Positions 25,926 through 34,425 are shown, counted from the first letter of the stretch. The stretch: DNA of 64,000 nt from Candidatus Thiosymbion ectosymbiont of Catanema sp. Cochon2018 (GCA_011392765.1 WYCW01000004.1:884205-948204), one strand, 5' to 3'. Program-made: numbers and translations. Notes: generated by a model not told the origin, from the sequence alone.

Positions 25926-26762
25926 ATGTTGAGCTATCCGCAACTCGATCCGGTCGCCCTGTCCCTCGGGCCGCTCAAGGTCCACTGGTACGGACTCATG
26001 TACCTGCTGGGCTTCGCTTGCGTGTGGCTGCTCGGCCGTTACCGCGCCGCGAATCCCGGCTCCGGGTGGGATGCCCGGATGGTGGACGATGCGGTCTTCT
26101 ACAGTGTTATCGGGACCATCCTGGGCGGCCGCCTGGGCTACATGTTCTTCTACGGCTTCGATCAGCTCCTCGCCGATCCTTTGCGCGTGCTGAAGATCTG
26201 GGAAGGCGGCATGTCCTTCCACGGCGGTTTGATCGGAGTAGTGACGGCGCTGTGGCTCTTCGGCCGCCACCGTGGCATGGGCTTCTGGCAGGTCACGGAT
26301 TTCGCCGCCCCTTTGGTGCCGCCGGCGCTATTCGCCGGGCGTATCGGCAACTTCATCAACGGCGAGCTGTGGGGACACCCTACCGACCTCCCCTGGGGCA
26401 TGCGGGTTCCCTGCGAGAGGTTCGGCGAGTACTGTAGGGGATTGGCACCGGGCGCCGAGTGGAGCCCGCCGTTGCATGCCTCCCAGCTCTACGAGGCCGC
26501 GCTGGAGGGCCTGGCCCTGTTCCTGATCCTATGGCTCTTCTCCGCCAAGCCACGGCCGAAGATGGCCATGTCGGGCCTGTTTCTGCTCGGTTACGGTGTC
26601 TTTCGCCTGCTCGTCGAGTCGGTCCGCCTACCGGATGCCCATATCGGCTATCTCGCCTTCGACTGGCTCACCATGGGCCAGATCCTGACCCTGCCGATGG
26701 TCCTGCTCGGGGTATTGTTGCTGGTGCTGGCCTATCGGGGATCCGGCCGGCAGGGGTCGTGA
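25926..26762 (+). CDS. lgt: Prolipoprotein diacylglyceryl transferase
   Basis: A 278-residue, multi-pass inner-membrane enzyme that transfers diacylglycerol from phosphatidylglycerol to the lipobox cysteine. The signature GRIGNFINGELWG is at residues 138-150, and WEGGMSFHGGLIG with the catalytic His is at about 92-104. The C-terminal part is PDAHIGYLAFDWLTMGQILT. The gene lies 78 bases after the L,D-transpeptidase lipoprotein gene. Confidence 0.95.
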   Translation: MLSYPQLDPVALSLGPLKVHWYGLMYLLGFACVWLLGRYRAANPGSGWDARMVDDAVFYSVIGTILGGRLGYMFFYGFDQLLADPLRVLKIWEGGMSFHGGLIGVVTALWLFGRHRGMGFWQVTDFAAPLVPPALFAGRIGNFINGELWGHPTDLPWGMRVPCERFGEYCRGLAPGAEWSPPLHASQLYEAALEGLALFLILWLFSAKPRPKMAMSGLFLLGYGVFRLLVESVRLPDAHIGYLAFDWLTMGQILTLPMVLLGVLLLVLAYRGSGRQGS

Positions 26763-26780
26763 AACAGGGCGAGCGCGTAT

Positions 26781-26885
26781 ATACTGCCACACGGCACAAT
26801 CTGCGCATTTCACTCCCTCTCCCTCCGGGAGAGGGCGGGGGCGAGGGGGAAATTCAAAAGCTCAGATTGTGCCGTGTGGCAGTAT
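26781..26885. mobile_element. 105-bp palindromic element inserted into another repeat
   Basis: ATACTGCCACACGGCACAATCTG pairs perfectly with its complement at 26863-26885. The middle is CCCTCTCCCTCCGGGAGAGG. It splits the block GAGCGCGTAT/AAATCCTCCCG, which is continuous as GAGCGCGTATAAAT at 49789, so an empty site is visible and the duplication is only 2-3 bp. Confidence 0.8.
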
Positions 26886-27283
26886 AAATCCTCCCGAAAA
26901 CATGATCTTATGTTGGGCAAAGCGATAGGATGTCGGTGAGCGCGGTGGTTCTGAGCTCGCTGGTCGGTATTCCTTCTCCCTGCACGAACCGTATCAATGG
27001 ATGGCCCGTGCCCAACACCCGTATCGGGCACGCTTTCCGGATGTTGGGCACACCGCTGCCGTGGACCATACCGACGACATGAGAGTAGCCCAATGGACGA
27101 CATGGACGGTATGGACTGCATGGACCGGGGGGCATACAGCAACCCCTGGTCCACGTGGTCCACTTGGTCCATGTCGTCCACGGCGGCTGCCGCCGTCCCT
27201 GGTGGCTTTGCCCATCCTACGGCCTGGCAGCAATTTGTTGATCGAAAAGGAATTTATAAGCGCCCACCCTGCCCTGGGCCGTG
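26886..27283. repeat. Intergenic repeats including a GTCCATG-word hairpin
   Basis: No gene. The gap has CCTCCCGAAAACATGATCTTA and a GGTGAGCGCGG block shared with 19460 and 49860. At 27093-27180 there is a hairpin whose arms are tandem 9-base words (ATGGACGAC, ATGGACGGT, ATGGACTGC against GTCCACGTG, GTCCACTTG, GTCCATGTC). Confidence 0.65.
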
Positions 27284-27307
27284 AAAAAGCCCGGCAGGTG
27301 CCGGGCT
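27284..27307 (-). terminator. Rho-independent terminator of the phasin gene
   Basis: On the minus strand AGCCCGGC-ACCT-GCCGGGCT is followed by TTTTT, about 90 bases past the phasin stop. The structure is complete and correctly oriented. Confidence 0.88.
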
Positions 27308-27396
27308 GAATCCTTTCTCGTCGCGGGAGAAACGGAGAGGACTTCCGATCCGGAAACCTCAACCGGCTCCCGGACGTAAGCCCGAATTTCTTCCCG

Positions 27397-27762
27397 TCAC
27401 ATGGTCGGAGTAGCCTTGCGGAACTGGTCGGAGAGCTTGTCCACTTCGCCTTTGATAAAGGAAGTATAGGCGTCCCGAATCTCGGTGAGCATCTCCATGC
27501 CCGTCTTGGACTCTTCCACCACGCGATCGCCGGTTTCCTTCGCCAGCTTGGTCTGTTCCTTGACGAACTCGTCGAAGCCCTTGACCTTGGTGGCCAGCTC
27601 CATCTGCTGCTTGGTCTGCTCCATCATGAAATCCATAGTCTTCATCTGACGGGAAGTCACCTTATCGAAGGTCTTCATGTTGAGCTCGGCGAGCTCCTTC
27701 AGCTTTTCCATGGTCTTGCTGCCCATCTCTTTCATCGTTTCAAGATTGTTTTCCGTGGTCAT
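27397..27762 (-). CDS. phaP: Phasin (polyhydroxyalkanoate granule protein)
   Basis: A 121-residue amphipathic, Lys/Glu-rich helical protein of the phasin family (NMKTFDKVTSRQMKTMDFM ... LTEIRDAYTSFIKGEVDKLSDQF). Phasins coat PHA granules and control their size. The start at MTTENNLETM is chosen because upstream in-frame codons run through the operator. It is transcribed from a promoter carrying TGC-rich direct repeats typical of PhaR sites and ends at a clear terminator. phaR lies directly upstream, in the same orientation. Confidence 0.88.
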   Translation of the reverse strand: MTTENNLETMKEMGSKTMEKLKELAELNMKTFDKVTSRQMKTMDFMMEQTKQQMELATKVKGFDEFVKEQTKLAKETGDRVVEESKTGMEMLTEIRDAYTSFIKGEVDKLSDQFRKATPTM

Positions 27763-27802
27763 GATATATCCCCATCGGGTGAAAAATGTGTGTAACCCCC
27801 AG

Positions 27803-27836
27803 CAATTGCTGCGGTGCAACAATTGCTGCACTGCAC
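27803..27836. promoter_or_regulatory. Tandem TGC-rich repeat, probable PhaR operator
   Basis: Two adjacent 17-base repeats, CAATTGCTGCGGTGCAA and CAATTGCTGCACTGCAC, lie about 40-75 bases upstream of the phasin ATG. PhaR proteins bind TGC/GCA-rich sites in phasin promoters and leave when PHB accumulates. The position and sequence fit that role (inference from family knowledge). Confidence 0.68.
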
Positions 27837-27873
27837 AATAATAGTATCGGGCGGTCTTGTCAAGGGATTGTAT

Positions 27874-28338
27874 CTACTCCGACCGGTCGGACTTGCTGCC
27901 GGTCTTGAGGCCGGCGGCGCGCAGGAATTCCTTCTGGAAATCGGCCCACATCTCGACACTGCGTTGGGTCATGCGGGTGACGGTCTCCAGCGGGTCCTTG
28001 GCCAAGGTCTCGCGGAGCTGGTGCTGCTGCTTGGCGAAAACGTTCAGGGACTGCTCCAGGTAGCGGGCGAACAGGCCCTGCAGGGTTCCCCCGTAGAAAC
28101 GGATGATCTGGGCCAGCATATTGGCCGTGAACAGCGGCTTACCCGCGCTCTCCTCCTCCAGCATGATCTGCAGCAGGATAGAACGGGTGATGTCTTCCTC
28201 GTTGGTGGTATCCACCACCCGGAACTTGGTGCCCTTCATGACCAAGGCGCGCACATCGGCCACCGTGATGTACTTGCTGACCTCGGTGTCGTAAAGCCGG
28301 CGGTTCGGGTACTTCTTGATGATGCGGTCGTCAGACAT
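27874..28338 (-). CDS. phaR: PHA synthesis repressor PhaR
   Basis: A 154-residue protein with the N-terminal PHB/PHA accumulation regulator DNA-binding domain (IIKKYPNRRLYDTEVSKYITVADVR) followed by the PHB-binding domain (ITRSILLQIMLEEE, LTANML-like and QIIRFYGGTLQG). It senses PHB and represses phasin synthesis. The start at MSDDRIIKKYPN fits the family start. The phasin operator lies in the 111-base gap to the next gene. Confidence 0.93.
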   Translation of the reverse strand: MSDDRIIKKYPNRRLYDTEVSKYITVADVRALVMKGTKFRVVDTTNEEDITRSILLQIMLEEESAGKPLFTANMLAQIIRFYGGTLQGLFARYLEQSLNVFAKQQHQLRETLAKDPLETVTRMTQRSVEMWADFQKEFLRAAGLKTGSKSDRSE

Positions 28339-28536
28339 AGGACTGTGGTTCAAACTATTCCGCTGCCGGCAGAATGTTCCGAAACGGGGTACTAGTCGCA
28401 GCGTCAATCCTCGGGGACCTTGAAAAAACCCTTCCCTGCTGCCATGGGATTCTGCAACGCGCGAAGTCGAACCTGCGCTTTCGACCTGGCTCCAGGTTCG
28501 ATCAATCATTCGATCGGACAGAGTGGGCTGTCCCGG

Positions 28537-28549
28537 CCCCCCCCCCCCC
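28537..28549 (+). repeat. Poly-C tract of 13
   Basis: An uninterrupted run of 13 Cs lies 145 bases before the antiporter ATG, in the divergent phaR/antiporter region. Such tracts slip during replication. It is outside any supported coding region, so it could only affect promoter spacing. The rest of 28339-28693 has no other recognisable feature. Confidence 0.6.
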
Positions 28550-28693
28550 ACGGGCACCCTGAAATTTTCAAGGTGTCTGCCGAGCAATCAGTATAACCCA
28601 GGTGCATCGGGCATCGGTCGATACAAGCCGAATAACTTACCGCGTGTGAGGTCTCACCGTACCCGCTGCAAGCGTTCCGGAGCATCCCACGAC

Positions 28694-29863
28694 ATGACCC
28701 AGGACCCCATCGTCGATACCATCTTTCTCGTGTTTACCGGCGCCGCGGTGCTTGCCACCCTGGCACTGGCCGCCCGCCAATCCCTGCTGCTGGCCTACAT
28801 CGCACTGGGCGTCCTGTTCGGTCCCTCCGGGATCGGCCTGATGGAAGACGCCGCGATCGCCTCGGACATCGCCCATATCGGGATCATGTTCCTGCTGTTC
28901 CTGCTCGGCCTGGACCTCAACCCCAAAGAACTGGTGCAGAGCGTGCGCCGCACCACCCTGGTGACCCTGGGCAGCTCGTTCACCCTGGCCGCCGTCGGTC
29001 TGGGTATCGGGCTGGCCGTCGGCTTCTCGCTGTTGGAATCCCTGGTGCTCGGAGGCGCCATGAGCTTCTCCAGCACCATCATCGGGCTCAAGCTGTTGCC
29101 CACCACCGTGCTGCACCACCAACGGATGGGGGAGATCATCATCAGCATCCTGTTGCTGCAGGACCTGATCGCCATCGCCATGCTGTTATTGTTGCGCGGG
29201 GCGGCTACCGGCGACGCACCCTGGACCGGCATCGCCCTGATGTTGCCGATGTTACCGGCCCTGGCACTGTTCGCCGGCCTGTGCGCCCGCTTCCTGTTGA
29301 TCCCCCTGATCAGGCGGTTCGATACCATCCGGGAGTACATCTTCCTGGTTGCCATCGGCTGGTGCATGGGCATGGCCGAGTTGGGAGGAGTTCTGGGTCT
29401 GTCCCACGAGATCGGGGCCTTCATCGCCGGCGTGGCCCTGGCCTCCAGCCCCATCGCCATCTATATCGCCGACAGCCTGCGGCCGTTACGGGACTTCTTC
29501 CTGGTGCTCTTCTTCTTCAGCATCGGCGTCCGGTTCGAGCTCGGAATGCTCACCGACGTCCTATTCCCCGCCGCCCTGGTCGCTGGTGCCACCCTGGCTC
29601 TCAAGCCGGTGGTCTTCCGTTGGCTATTGACCCGCATCGGCGATCCGATGCAACGTTCTACGGAGATCGGCTACCGCCTGGGACAGATGAGCGAATTCTC
29701 CATGCTCATCGGTGCCCTGGCGCTGCAGCTATCCGTCATCGGGGCCCGGGTGTCCTATACGATTCAACTCGCCACCATCCTCACCTTCGTGGTCTCCTCC
29801 TACCTGGTAGTAAAGCGCTTCCCGACACCGATTGCGCTCTCCGACGACCTCCGGCAGGATTGA
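28694..29863 (+). CDS. CPA2-type cation:proton antiporter, membrane domain only
   Basis: A 389-residue protein of about 12 hydrophobic helices resembling the membrane part of KefB/KefC (IAHIGIMFLLFLLGLDLNPKEL, FSSTIIGLKLL, LLQDLIAIAMLLLL, SHEIGAFIAGVALASSPIA, FFSIGVRFELG). It exchanges Na+ or K+ for protons. The C-terminal TrkA-N nucleotide-binding domain of KefB/C is absent. The start MTQDPIVDTIF at 28694 is preferred, as upstream codons run through the poly-C tract. Confidence 0.85.
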   Translation: MTQDPIVDTIFLVFTGAAVLATLALAARQSLLLAYIALGVLFGPSGIGLMEDAAIASDIAHIGIMFLLFLLGLDLNPKELVQSVRRTTLVTLGSSFTLAAVGLGIGLAVGFSLLESLVLGGAMSFSSTIIGLKLLPTTVLHHQRMGEIIISILLLQDLIAIAMLLLLRGAATGDAPWTGIALMLPMLPALALFAGLCARFLLIPLIRRFDTIREYIFLVAIGWCMGMAELGGVLGLSHEIGAFIAGVALASSPIAIYIADSLRPLRDFFLVLFFFSIGVRFELGMLTDVLFPAALVAGATLALKPVVFRWLLTRIGDPMQRSTEIGYRLGQMSEFSMLIGALALQLSVIGARVSYTIQLATILTFVVSSYLVVKRFPTPIALSDDLRQD

Positions 29864-29917
29864 GCCTGGATCTGTGCCGGTGCGTATAAACCTTTTCAAT
29901 CCGCAGATTACACAGAT

Positions 29918-30210
29918 TGTTTGGAGTGCGGCGGCAATCCGACTCCAGTTCTTATCGGAATCCGCAGTGTTTGACGTAACCACCGGGTTGGCCGTGGCGT
30001 ACCTGCCCGCCGCCGCTTTGGATTCGGCAACGCATCCGTTCCCTGCCAAGGTGTTGCGGTCAGGGGAAAGCGCCGTCGCCGCGGCGCGTGTGGAATCCGG
30101 TGCTCAGGTTCCCGACAAACACCGCCGGTATCCTCCATCGCTGAGGTTCGATTTACCGCGCCATTTTGCCGGCGCACTCCAAAGCGGTCCGGAATCCATA
30201 AAGAGCCAAC
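29918..30210. repeat. Interspersed repeat K, second copy
   Basis: GGAGTGCGGCGGCAATCCG ... GCCGCCGCTTTGGATTCGGC ... GTCGCCGCGGCG parallels 21668-21850. It ends GGTCCGGAATCCATAAAGAGCC, a family I-type end. A partial CAGATT word precedes it at 29900 and another follows at 30215. No gene is supported. Confidence 0.65.
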
Positions 30211-30280
30211 ATGCAATAATCTGCGAGAATCTGCGCAATCTGTGGATAAAATCTACGGATAAAAGAATATCGTTCGCGGT

Positions 30281-30490
30281 CATAGGTGTTCGGGATTTCG
30301 TAACCGTTCAGCCCCCCTCTAAATCCTGATCCTGAAAACGAGAAATCAAAGGGTTACGTCCGAACTGGGCCGAAATCCAGAGGGGGGGCTGAACGGTTAC
30401 CATATTATGAAGTTAACAAGCGTTTTGCCGCCTCTAAAACAACAAGCATAACTCCATGAAATTTAAGCGAAAAAAACCCGAACACCTATG
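30281..30490. mobile_element. 210-bp miniature element with 10-bp target duplication
   Basis: Ends CATAGGTGTTCGGGATTTCG and CGAAAAAAACCCGAACACCTATG are inverted repeats. The flanking direct repeat is CGTTCGCGGT at 30271-30280 and 30491-30500. A second element is nested at 30300. It lies just upstream of the YbhB-like gene. Confidence 0.85.
30300..30400. mobile_element. 101-bp element nested in the previous one
   Basis: Inverted ends GTAACCGTTCAGCCCCCCTCT and the complement AGAGGGGGGGCTGAACGGTTAC, which differ by one base in the G run. No target duplication is visible. Confidence 0.75.
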
Positions 30491-30547
30491 CGTTCGCGGT
30501 AATGACTCATCTGTGCCAGGTACATCAACAACATCAGGAGAAACCCT

Positions 30548-31174
30548 ATGAAACTCCACTCCGACTCCATCACCGACGGCCGACCCATCCCGAGTGAATT
30601 CGCCTTTTGTGTGCCCGATCCGGAAAGTCATGTCCGCCTGGGGGCGAATCGCAATCCGCACCTGGCCTGGTCCGACCTCCCCGCAGGCACCCAGTCACTG
30701 GTGTTCATCTGTCACGACTCGGACGTACCCAGTCGCCCCGACGACGTGAATCAGGAGGGGAGGGAAGTACCGGCGGATCTGCCGCGGGTGGATTTCACCC
30801 ACTGGGTACTGGTGGATCTGAAGCCGGACCGCGACGGCATCGCCGCAGGCGAATTCTGTTCGGAGGTAACCGCCCGCGGCAAGCCGGGGCCGGAGGGGCG
30901 CGACGGCACCCGGCACGGCATCAACAGTTACACCGACTGGTTCGCCGGCGATGACCAGATGGCCGGCGACTATTACGGCTACGACGGCCCCTGCCCGCCC
31001 TGGAACGACTCCATCGTCCACCACTACCACTTTACACTGTATGCCCTGGACCTCCCGCGCTGTCCGGTCGAGGGGCGTTTCGGCCGTGAGCAGGTGTTGT
31101 CTGCGATTCAGGGCCACATACTGGCCCAGGCAAGCATTGTGGGGACCTACAAAACCAATCCCAACGCCAAATGA
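30548..31174 (+). CDS. YbhB/YbcL-type phosphatidylethanolamine-binding protein family member
   Basis: A 208-residue soluble protein of the PEBP/Raf-kinase-inhibitor-like fold. It has NPHLAWSDLPAGTQSLVFICHDSDVP (ligand-site DPDAP-like motif), DFTHWVLVDLKP, GINSYTDWF, YYGYDGPCPPWNDSIVHHYHFTLYALD (GPCPP signature) and ASIVGTYKTN. The role of bacterial members is not settled; ligand binding is likely. Single gene with no operon partner. Confidence 0.9.
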   Translation: MKLHSDSITDGRPIPSEFAFCVPDPESHVRLGANRNPHLAWSDLPAGTQSLVFICHDSDVPSRPDDVNQEGREVPADLPRVDFTHWVLVDLKPDRDGIAAGEFCSEVTARGKPGPEGRDGTRHGINSYTDWFAGDDQMAGDYYGYDGPCPPWNDSIVHHYHFTLYALDLPRCPVEGRFGREQVLSAIQGHILAQASIVGTYKTNPNAK

Positions 31175-31237
31175 CACAGGAGGGGCCTTCTGGGGCGTGT
31201 TGACATTTAATAAGGAGTAAATCCCAACCTCCGCGCT

Positions 31238-31330
31238 CGTCTTCTAATGGTACAGGATTTCCAGGATTAACAGGGTGTTATAATTGTTACTTAAGAAAAT
31301 AACCCTGTGAATCCTGTATCATTAGGAGAC
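31238..31330. repeat. Word hairpin AGGATT/AATCCT
   Basis: CTAATGGTACAGGATTTCC-AGGATTAACAGGGT faces ACCCTGTGAATCCTGTATCATTAG across a short AT-rich loop. It is a member of the word-hairpin class. A GTTGACATTTA end at 31199 matches one end of the 42105 element. It lies between the YbhB-like gene and the MTase operon. Confidence 0.65.
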
Positions 31331-31442
31331 AGACCCGGAGGTCAGGACGTGTTGCGGGACTTGGCGGCGCAGATTGGGACGGCAATCCCCGGTAAGATGT
31401 GCGGACAAGTGGCATTGTGAAACCGAAGATAATCGATTAACG

Positions 31443-32309
31443 ATGGAATACCGCAAAATCAATCCACCACAAGCACTTCCCCTTGATGATTCGATAATTA
31501 TCGAAGGAGATGCGCTATATGCTCTTAGGACGCTTCCTGAACGATCGATACGGTGTGCAGTAACCTCACCTCCTTACTGGGGGCTACGGGACTATGGGAT
31601 TGATTGTCAAATAGGTTTGGAAACCAGCTTACCCCGATTCTTAAACCACCTTGTTGCAATTTTCAATGAACTGAAACGGGTCTTGCGTGATGATGGAACC
31701 CTGTGGTTGAATATTGGTGATGGTTACACCAGTGGTAACCGTGGTTATCGCGCAAGCGACAGGAAGAACCCTGCAAGGGCAATGTCGGTAAGACCTGATA
31801 CCCCTGAAGGCTTGAAACCCAAAGATCTTCAAGGTATCCCCTGGAGACTGGCTTTTGCTCTTCAGGATAATGGTTGGTATCTGAGAAGTGATATTGTTTG
31901 GCATAAGCCTAATGCCATGCCGGAAAGCGTTAAGGATAGACCCACGAGGTCGCATGAATATTTGTTCATGCTTACCAAGTCCGAACGGTATTACTACGAT
32001 TATGAATCGGTTAAAGAAGTGGGCTTAAATGGAAAGCTTCGCAATCGTAGAAGCGTATGGAGTATTAATACACAAGGTTTTCCCGGCGCACACTTTGCTA
32101 CCTTTCCGACCCGATTAATTGAACCCTGTATTCTGGCATCCACTCGTCCTGGTGATTATGTGCTTGACCCGTTTTTCGGTTCAGGAACCGTAGGTGTTAC
32201 ATGCCTGGAGCTACATAGAAAATATATAGAACTTAATCCTAAATATATCGCATTGGCAATAGATAGACTAAGTGCTGCGGAAGACAGCGTTATAAAGATT
32301 GCTGTTTGA
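31443..32309 (+). CDS. Site-specific DNA methyltransferase, beta class (N4-cytosine or N6-adenine)
   Basis: A 288-residue enzyme with catalytic motif TSPPYW at residues 41-46 before the AdoMet-binding DPFFGSGT at 242-249, the beta-class order. TSPPYW with Trp fits N4-cytosine methylation as in SmaI/Cfr9I-type enzymes, but N6-adenine cannot be excluded. The start MEYRKINPPQ is chosen over the upstream frame, which lacks conservation. The next gene starts 9 bases after the stop. Composition is AT-richer than the core genes. Confidence 0.9.
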   Translation: MEYRKINPPQALPLDDSIIIEGDALYALRTLPERSIRCAVTSPPYWGLRDYGIDCQIGLETSLPRFLNHLVAIFNELKRVLRDDGTLWLNIGDGYTSGNRGYRASDRKNPARAMSVRPDTPEGLKPKDLQGIPWRLAFALQDNGWYLRSDIVWHKPNAMPESVKDRPTRSHEYLFMLTKSERYYYDYESVKEVGLNGKLRNRRSVWSINTQGFPGAHFATFPTRLIEPCILASTRPGDYVLDPFFGSGTVGVTCLELHRKYIELNPKYIALAIDRLSAAEDSVIKIAV

Positions 32310-32317
32310 CGTTTGAC

Positions 32318-32803
32318 ATGAATATTCCGATACCAGAACTACAGATAGACTTTTCTTTTGCCCTTGGGCAAATTAGAAGCGTGTATCTTCAAGACGCACT
32401 GAGCAAAACCTTAGATAGTATAGATCTTCCTGTCCTTGATAATCAGCTTTCTCGGTATGTGCCCCAGGATAATCTGAAGACACTTGCTAAGCGGGGACTA
32501 CGTGGCGAATTGGTTTTCCCCGTGCCATGTATGTTGGAAGCAAATCCCTTTCTGTTGGGTTATTACCGGTTGTTGATGGGGTTCAGCCAGAAAGAGTTTT
32601 ATACGACGAAGTTTGGTGTTTCCAGCTTCAAGTCAATGGAAGTAAAAGGAACGTTAACTGATAGCAACAAGGATAGATTACCTCAACTATGTGAAGGTAT
32701 GGTTGGCAGTGCATGTGCCCTACTTGATGGAATCGGGATTGATGATGAGTATGAAGACTTCAAAAACCGGGTGATTGCCCTTACCGGCATCAAGACCGAA
32801 TGA
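32318..32803 (+). CDS. XcyI-like restriction endonuclease, probably internally deleted
   Basis: A 161-residue protein (MNIPIPELQIDFSFALGQ ... LAKRGLRGELVFPVPCM ... FLLGYYRLLMGFSQKEFY). This recalls the N-terminal half of the XcyI/Cfr9I family, enzymes that cut CCCGGG. Those are about 330 residues. Here no PD...(D/E)xK site is visible, and the chain passes directly from the N-terminal region to DEYEDFKNRVIALTGI, which looks like a C-terminus. I infer loss of the catalytic core. The family assignment is from memory and tentative; position next to a matching MTase supports it. Confidence 0.5.
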   Translation: MNIPIPELQIDFSFALGQIRSVYLQDALSKTLDSIDLPVLDNQLSRYVPQDNLKTLAKRGLRGELVFPVPCMLEANPFLLGYYRLLMGFSQKEFYTTKFGVSSFKSMEVKGTLTDSNKDRLPQLCEGMVGSACALLDGIGIDDEYEDFKNRVIALTGIKTE

Positions 32804-32859
32804 GATAATTGTCCGATTGGATAGCTGGGCCTATCGTTAAGAAATACAAGAAACCAACC

Positions 32860-33567
32860 ATGGACATAAAGGCAATCGTCGAGAGAAACGATACCATACC
32901 AGGTCGCATATTCGATCTGGTGGTACAAATGCTGATTGTGCTCTCTATCGTCACGTTTTCCGTGGAAACCTTGCCCGACCTCGATACCGGTACCAGAGAG
33001 CTGCTTGAGATTACGGAAGTAATCATAGTAATAATATTCACGCTCGAGTATTTGCTCAGGCTGTACGTGGCGGAGAAAAAGCTGAGTTATGTCCTGAGCT
33101 TTTACGGGGTTGTGGATTTGATCGCGATCCTTCCGTTTTACATTTCATCCGGCGTTGACCTGCAATCGGTAAGGATATTTCGGATGTTACGCTTTTTTCG
33201 CGCGATCAAGCTGTTCCGATACAACAAGGCCATGGGGAGGTTTTTACGGGCGTTTGCGATCATAAAGGAGGAGATTATTCTATTCACCGTGGTAACGGCA
33301 ATGCTTTTGTACCTATCGGCCGTCGGGATTTATTTTTTCGAAAACGAGGCCCAACCGGAGGCATTCAAAAGTATTTTCCATAGCTTATGGTGGGCCGTCG
33401 CCACTCTGACAACAGTGGGGTACGGCGATATTTATCCCGTAACGATAGGCGGCAGAATATTTACCTTTGTCATTTTAATGATCGGTTTGGGTATAATCGC
33501 CGTGCCGGCAGGGTTGCTGGCGTCCGCGCTGTCGAGGGTCAGCATGGAAGATCATGAGGAAAAATAA
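32860..33567 (+). CDS. Voltage-gated potassium channel (six-helix type)
   Basis: A 235-residue membrane protein with the Kv layout: S1-S3 (FDLVVQMLIVLSIVTF, IVIIFTLEYLLRLYV), a short S4 with regularly spaced Arg (SVRIFRMLRFFRAIKLFR), S5, a pore helix and the selectivity filter TTVGYGD, then S6 (GLGIIAVPAGLLASAL). It conducts K+ across the inner membrane. The start MDIKAIVERND is preferred; a TTG 51 bases upstream would overlap no conserved sequence. Confidence 0.88.
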   Translation: MDIKAIVERNDTIPGRIFDLVVQMLIVLSIVTFSVETLPDLDTGTRELLEITEVIIVIIFTLEYLLRLYVAEKKLSYVLSFYGVVDLIAILPFYISSGVDLQSVRIFRMLRFFRAIKLFRYNKAMGRFLRAFAIIKEEIILFTVVTAMLLYLSAVGIYFFENEAQPEAFKSIFHSLWWAVATLTTVGYGDIYPVTIGGRIFTFVILMIGLGIIAVPAGLLASALSRVSMEDHEEK

Positions 33568-33702
33568 GGACGCTTACCCGGTTTTGACCTCTTTCCCATC
33601 CTGAATTAAGCTCTACTTTCCCGCTTCCGAAATCGGTGGCCGAGCGGCAGCAAAATTTGTTGCCTGTGGGAAATTTTTCAACGACATAGCGTTGCTTTCA
33701 TC

Positions 33703-34425
33703 ATGGAAACCGCATTGAATTTCGAGAAAGTCTGGCAGTTGTTCCAGGAAACGGACCGTAAATTCCAGAAAACGGACCGTGAGTTCCAGGAGATGCAGCA
33801 GGCCTGGGAGCGTAGAGCCCAAGAGACGGACCGCATGTTCCGGGAAACGGACCGCAAATTCCAGGAAACGGATCGCAAGTTCCAGGAGACACAACGAGCC
33901 TTGGATCGCAAGTTCCAAGAGACGGACCGTAAGTTTCAGGAGTCGCAACGGGCCTTGAACCGCAGATTCCAGGAAACGGACAAGAAGATGAAGGCCCTGC
34001 AGGAGCTATTCGAAGGCCAGTGGGGCAAGTTGGTGGAGAGCCTGGTCGAAGGGGATCTGGTTCGCTTGTTGGAGAGGCGTGACATCCGGATCAACGATAC
34101 CTCGACTCGGCGTAAGGGCTGTCGGGATGGGGAGAACTACGAGTTCGACATCATCGCCCACAATGGAGAGGAGATCGTCATCGTGGAGGTGAAGACGACC
34201 CTGCGGGGCGGACTGGTCGAGAAATTCATCGAGCGCCTCCAGCGCGCCAAGCATTACCTGCCCGAGTACAGAAACCATACGGTATTCGGCGCGGTGGCCT
34301 ATTTGCGCGCGGAGCAGGGGAGCGACCGCCAGGCGCAGAACCAGGGGTTGTTCGTGATTCGGGCTACGGGCGACAGCGCTGCCATTGTCAATCCCGTGGG
34401 CTTTGAGCCCCGGGAGTTCGGTTAG
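33703..34425 (+). CDS. DUF3782-type coiled-coil protein with PD-(D/E)xK-like domain
   Basis: A 240-residue protein. Residues about 10-105 are about twelve heptads of the form F-Q-E-T-D-R-K, forming a long charged coiled coil. The C-terminal part has YEFDIIAHNGEEIVIVEVKTT, a PD-(D/E)xK-like arrangement (Asp ... ExK), then FIERLQRAKHYLPEY. Proteins of this type are common in cyanobacteria and sulfur bacteria and their function is unknown. The near-identical 21-base repeats in the DNA suggest recent expansion. Confidence 0.8.
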   Translation: METALNFEKVWQLFQETDRKFQKTDREFQEMQQAWERRAQETDRMFRETDRKFQETDRKFQETQRALDRKFQETDRKFQESQRALNRRFQETDKKMKALQELFEGQWGKLVESLVEGDLVRLLERRDIRINDTSTRRKGCRDGENYEFDIIAHNGEEIVIVEVKTTLRGGLVEKFIERLQRAKHYLPEYRNHTVFGAVAYLRAEQGSDRQAQNQGLFVIRATGDSAAIVNPVGFEPREFG

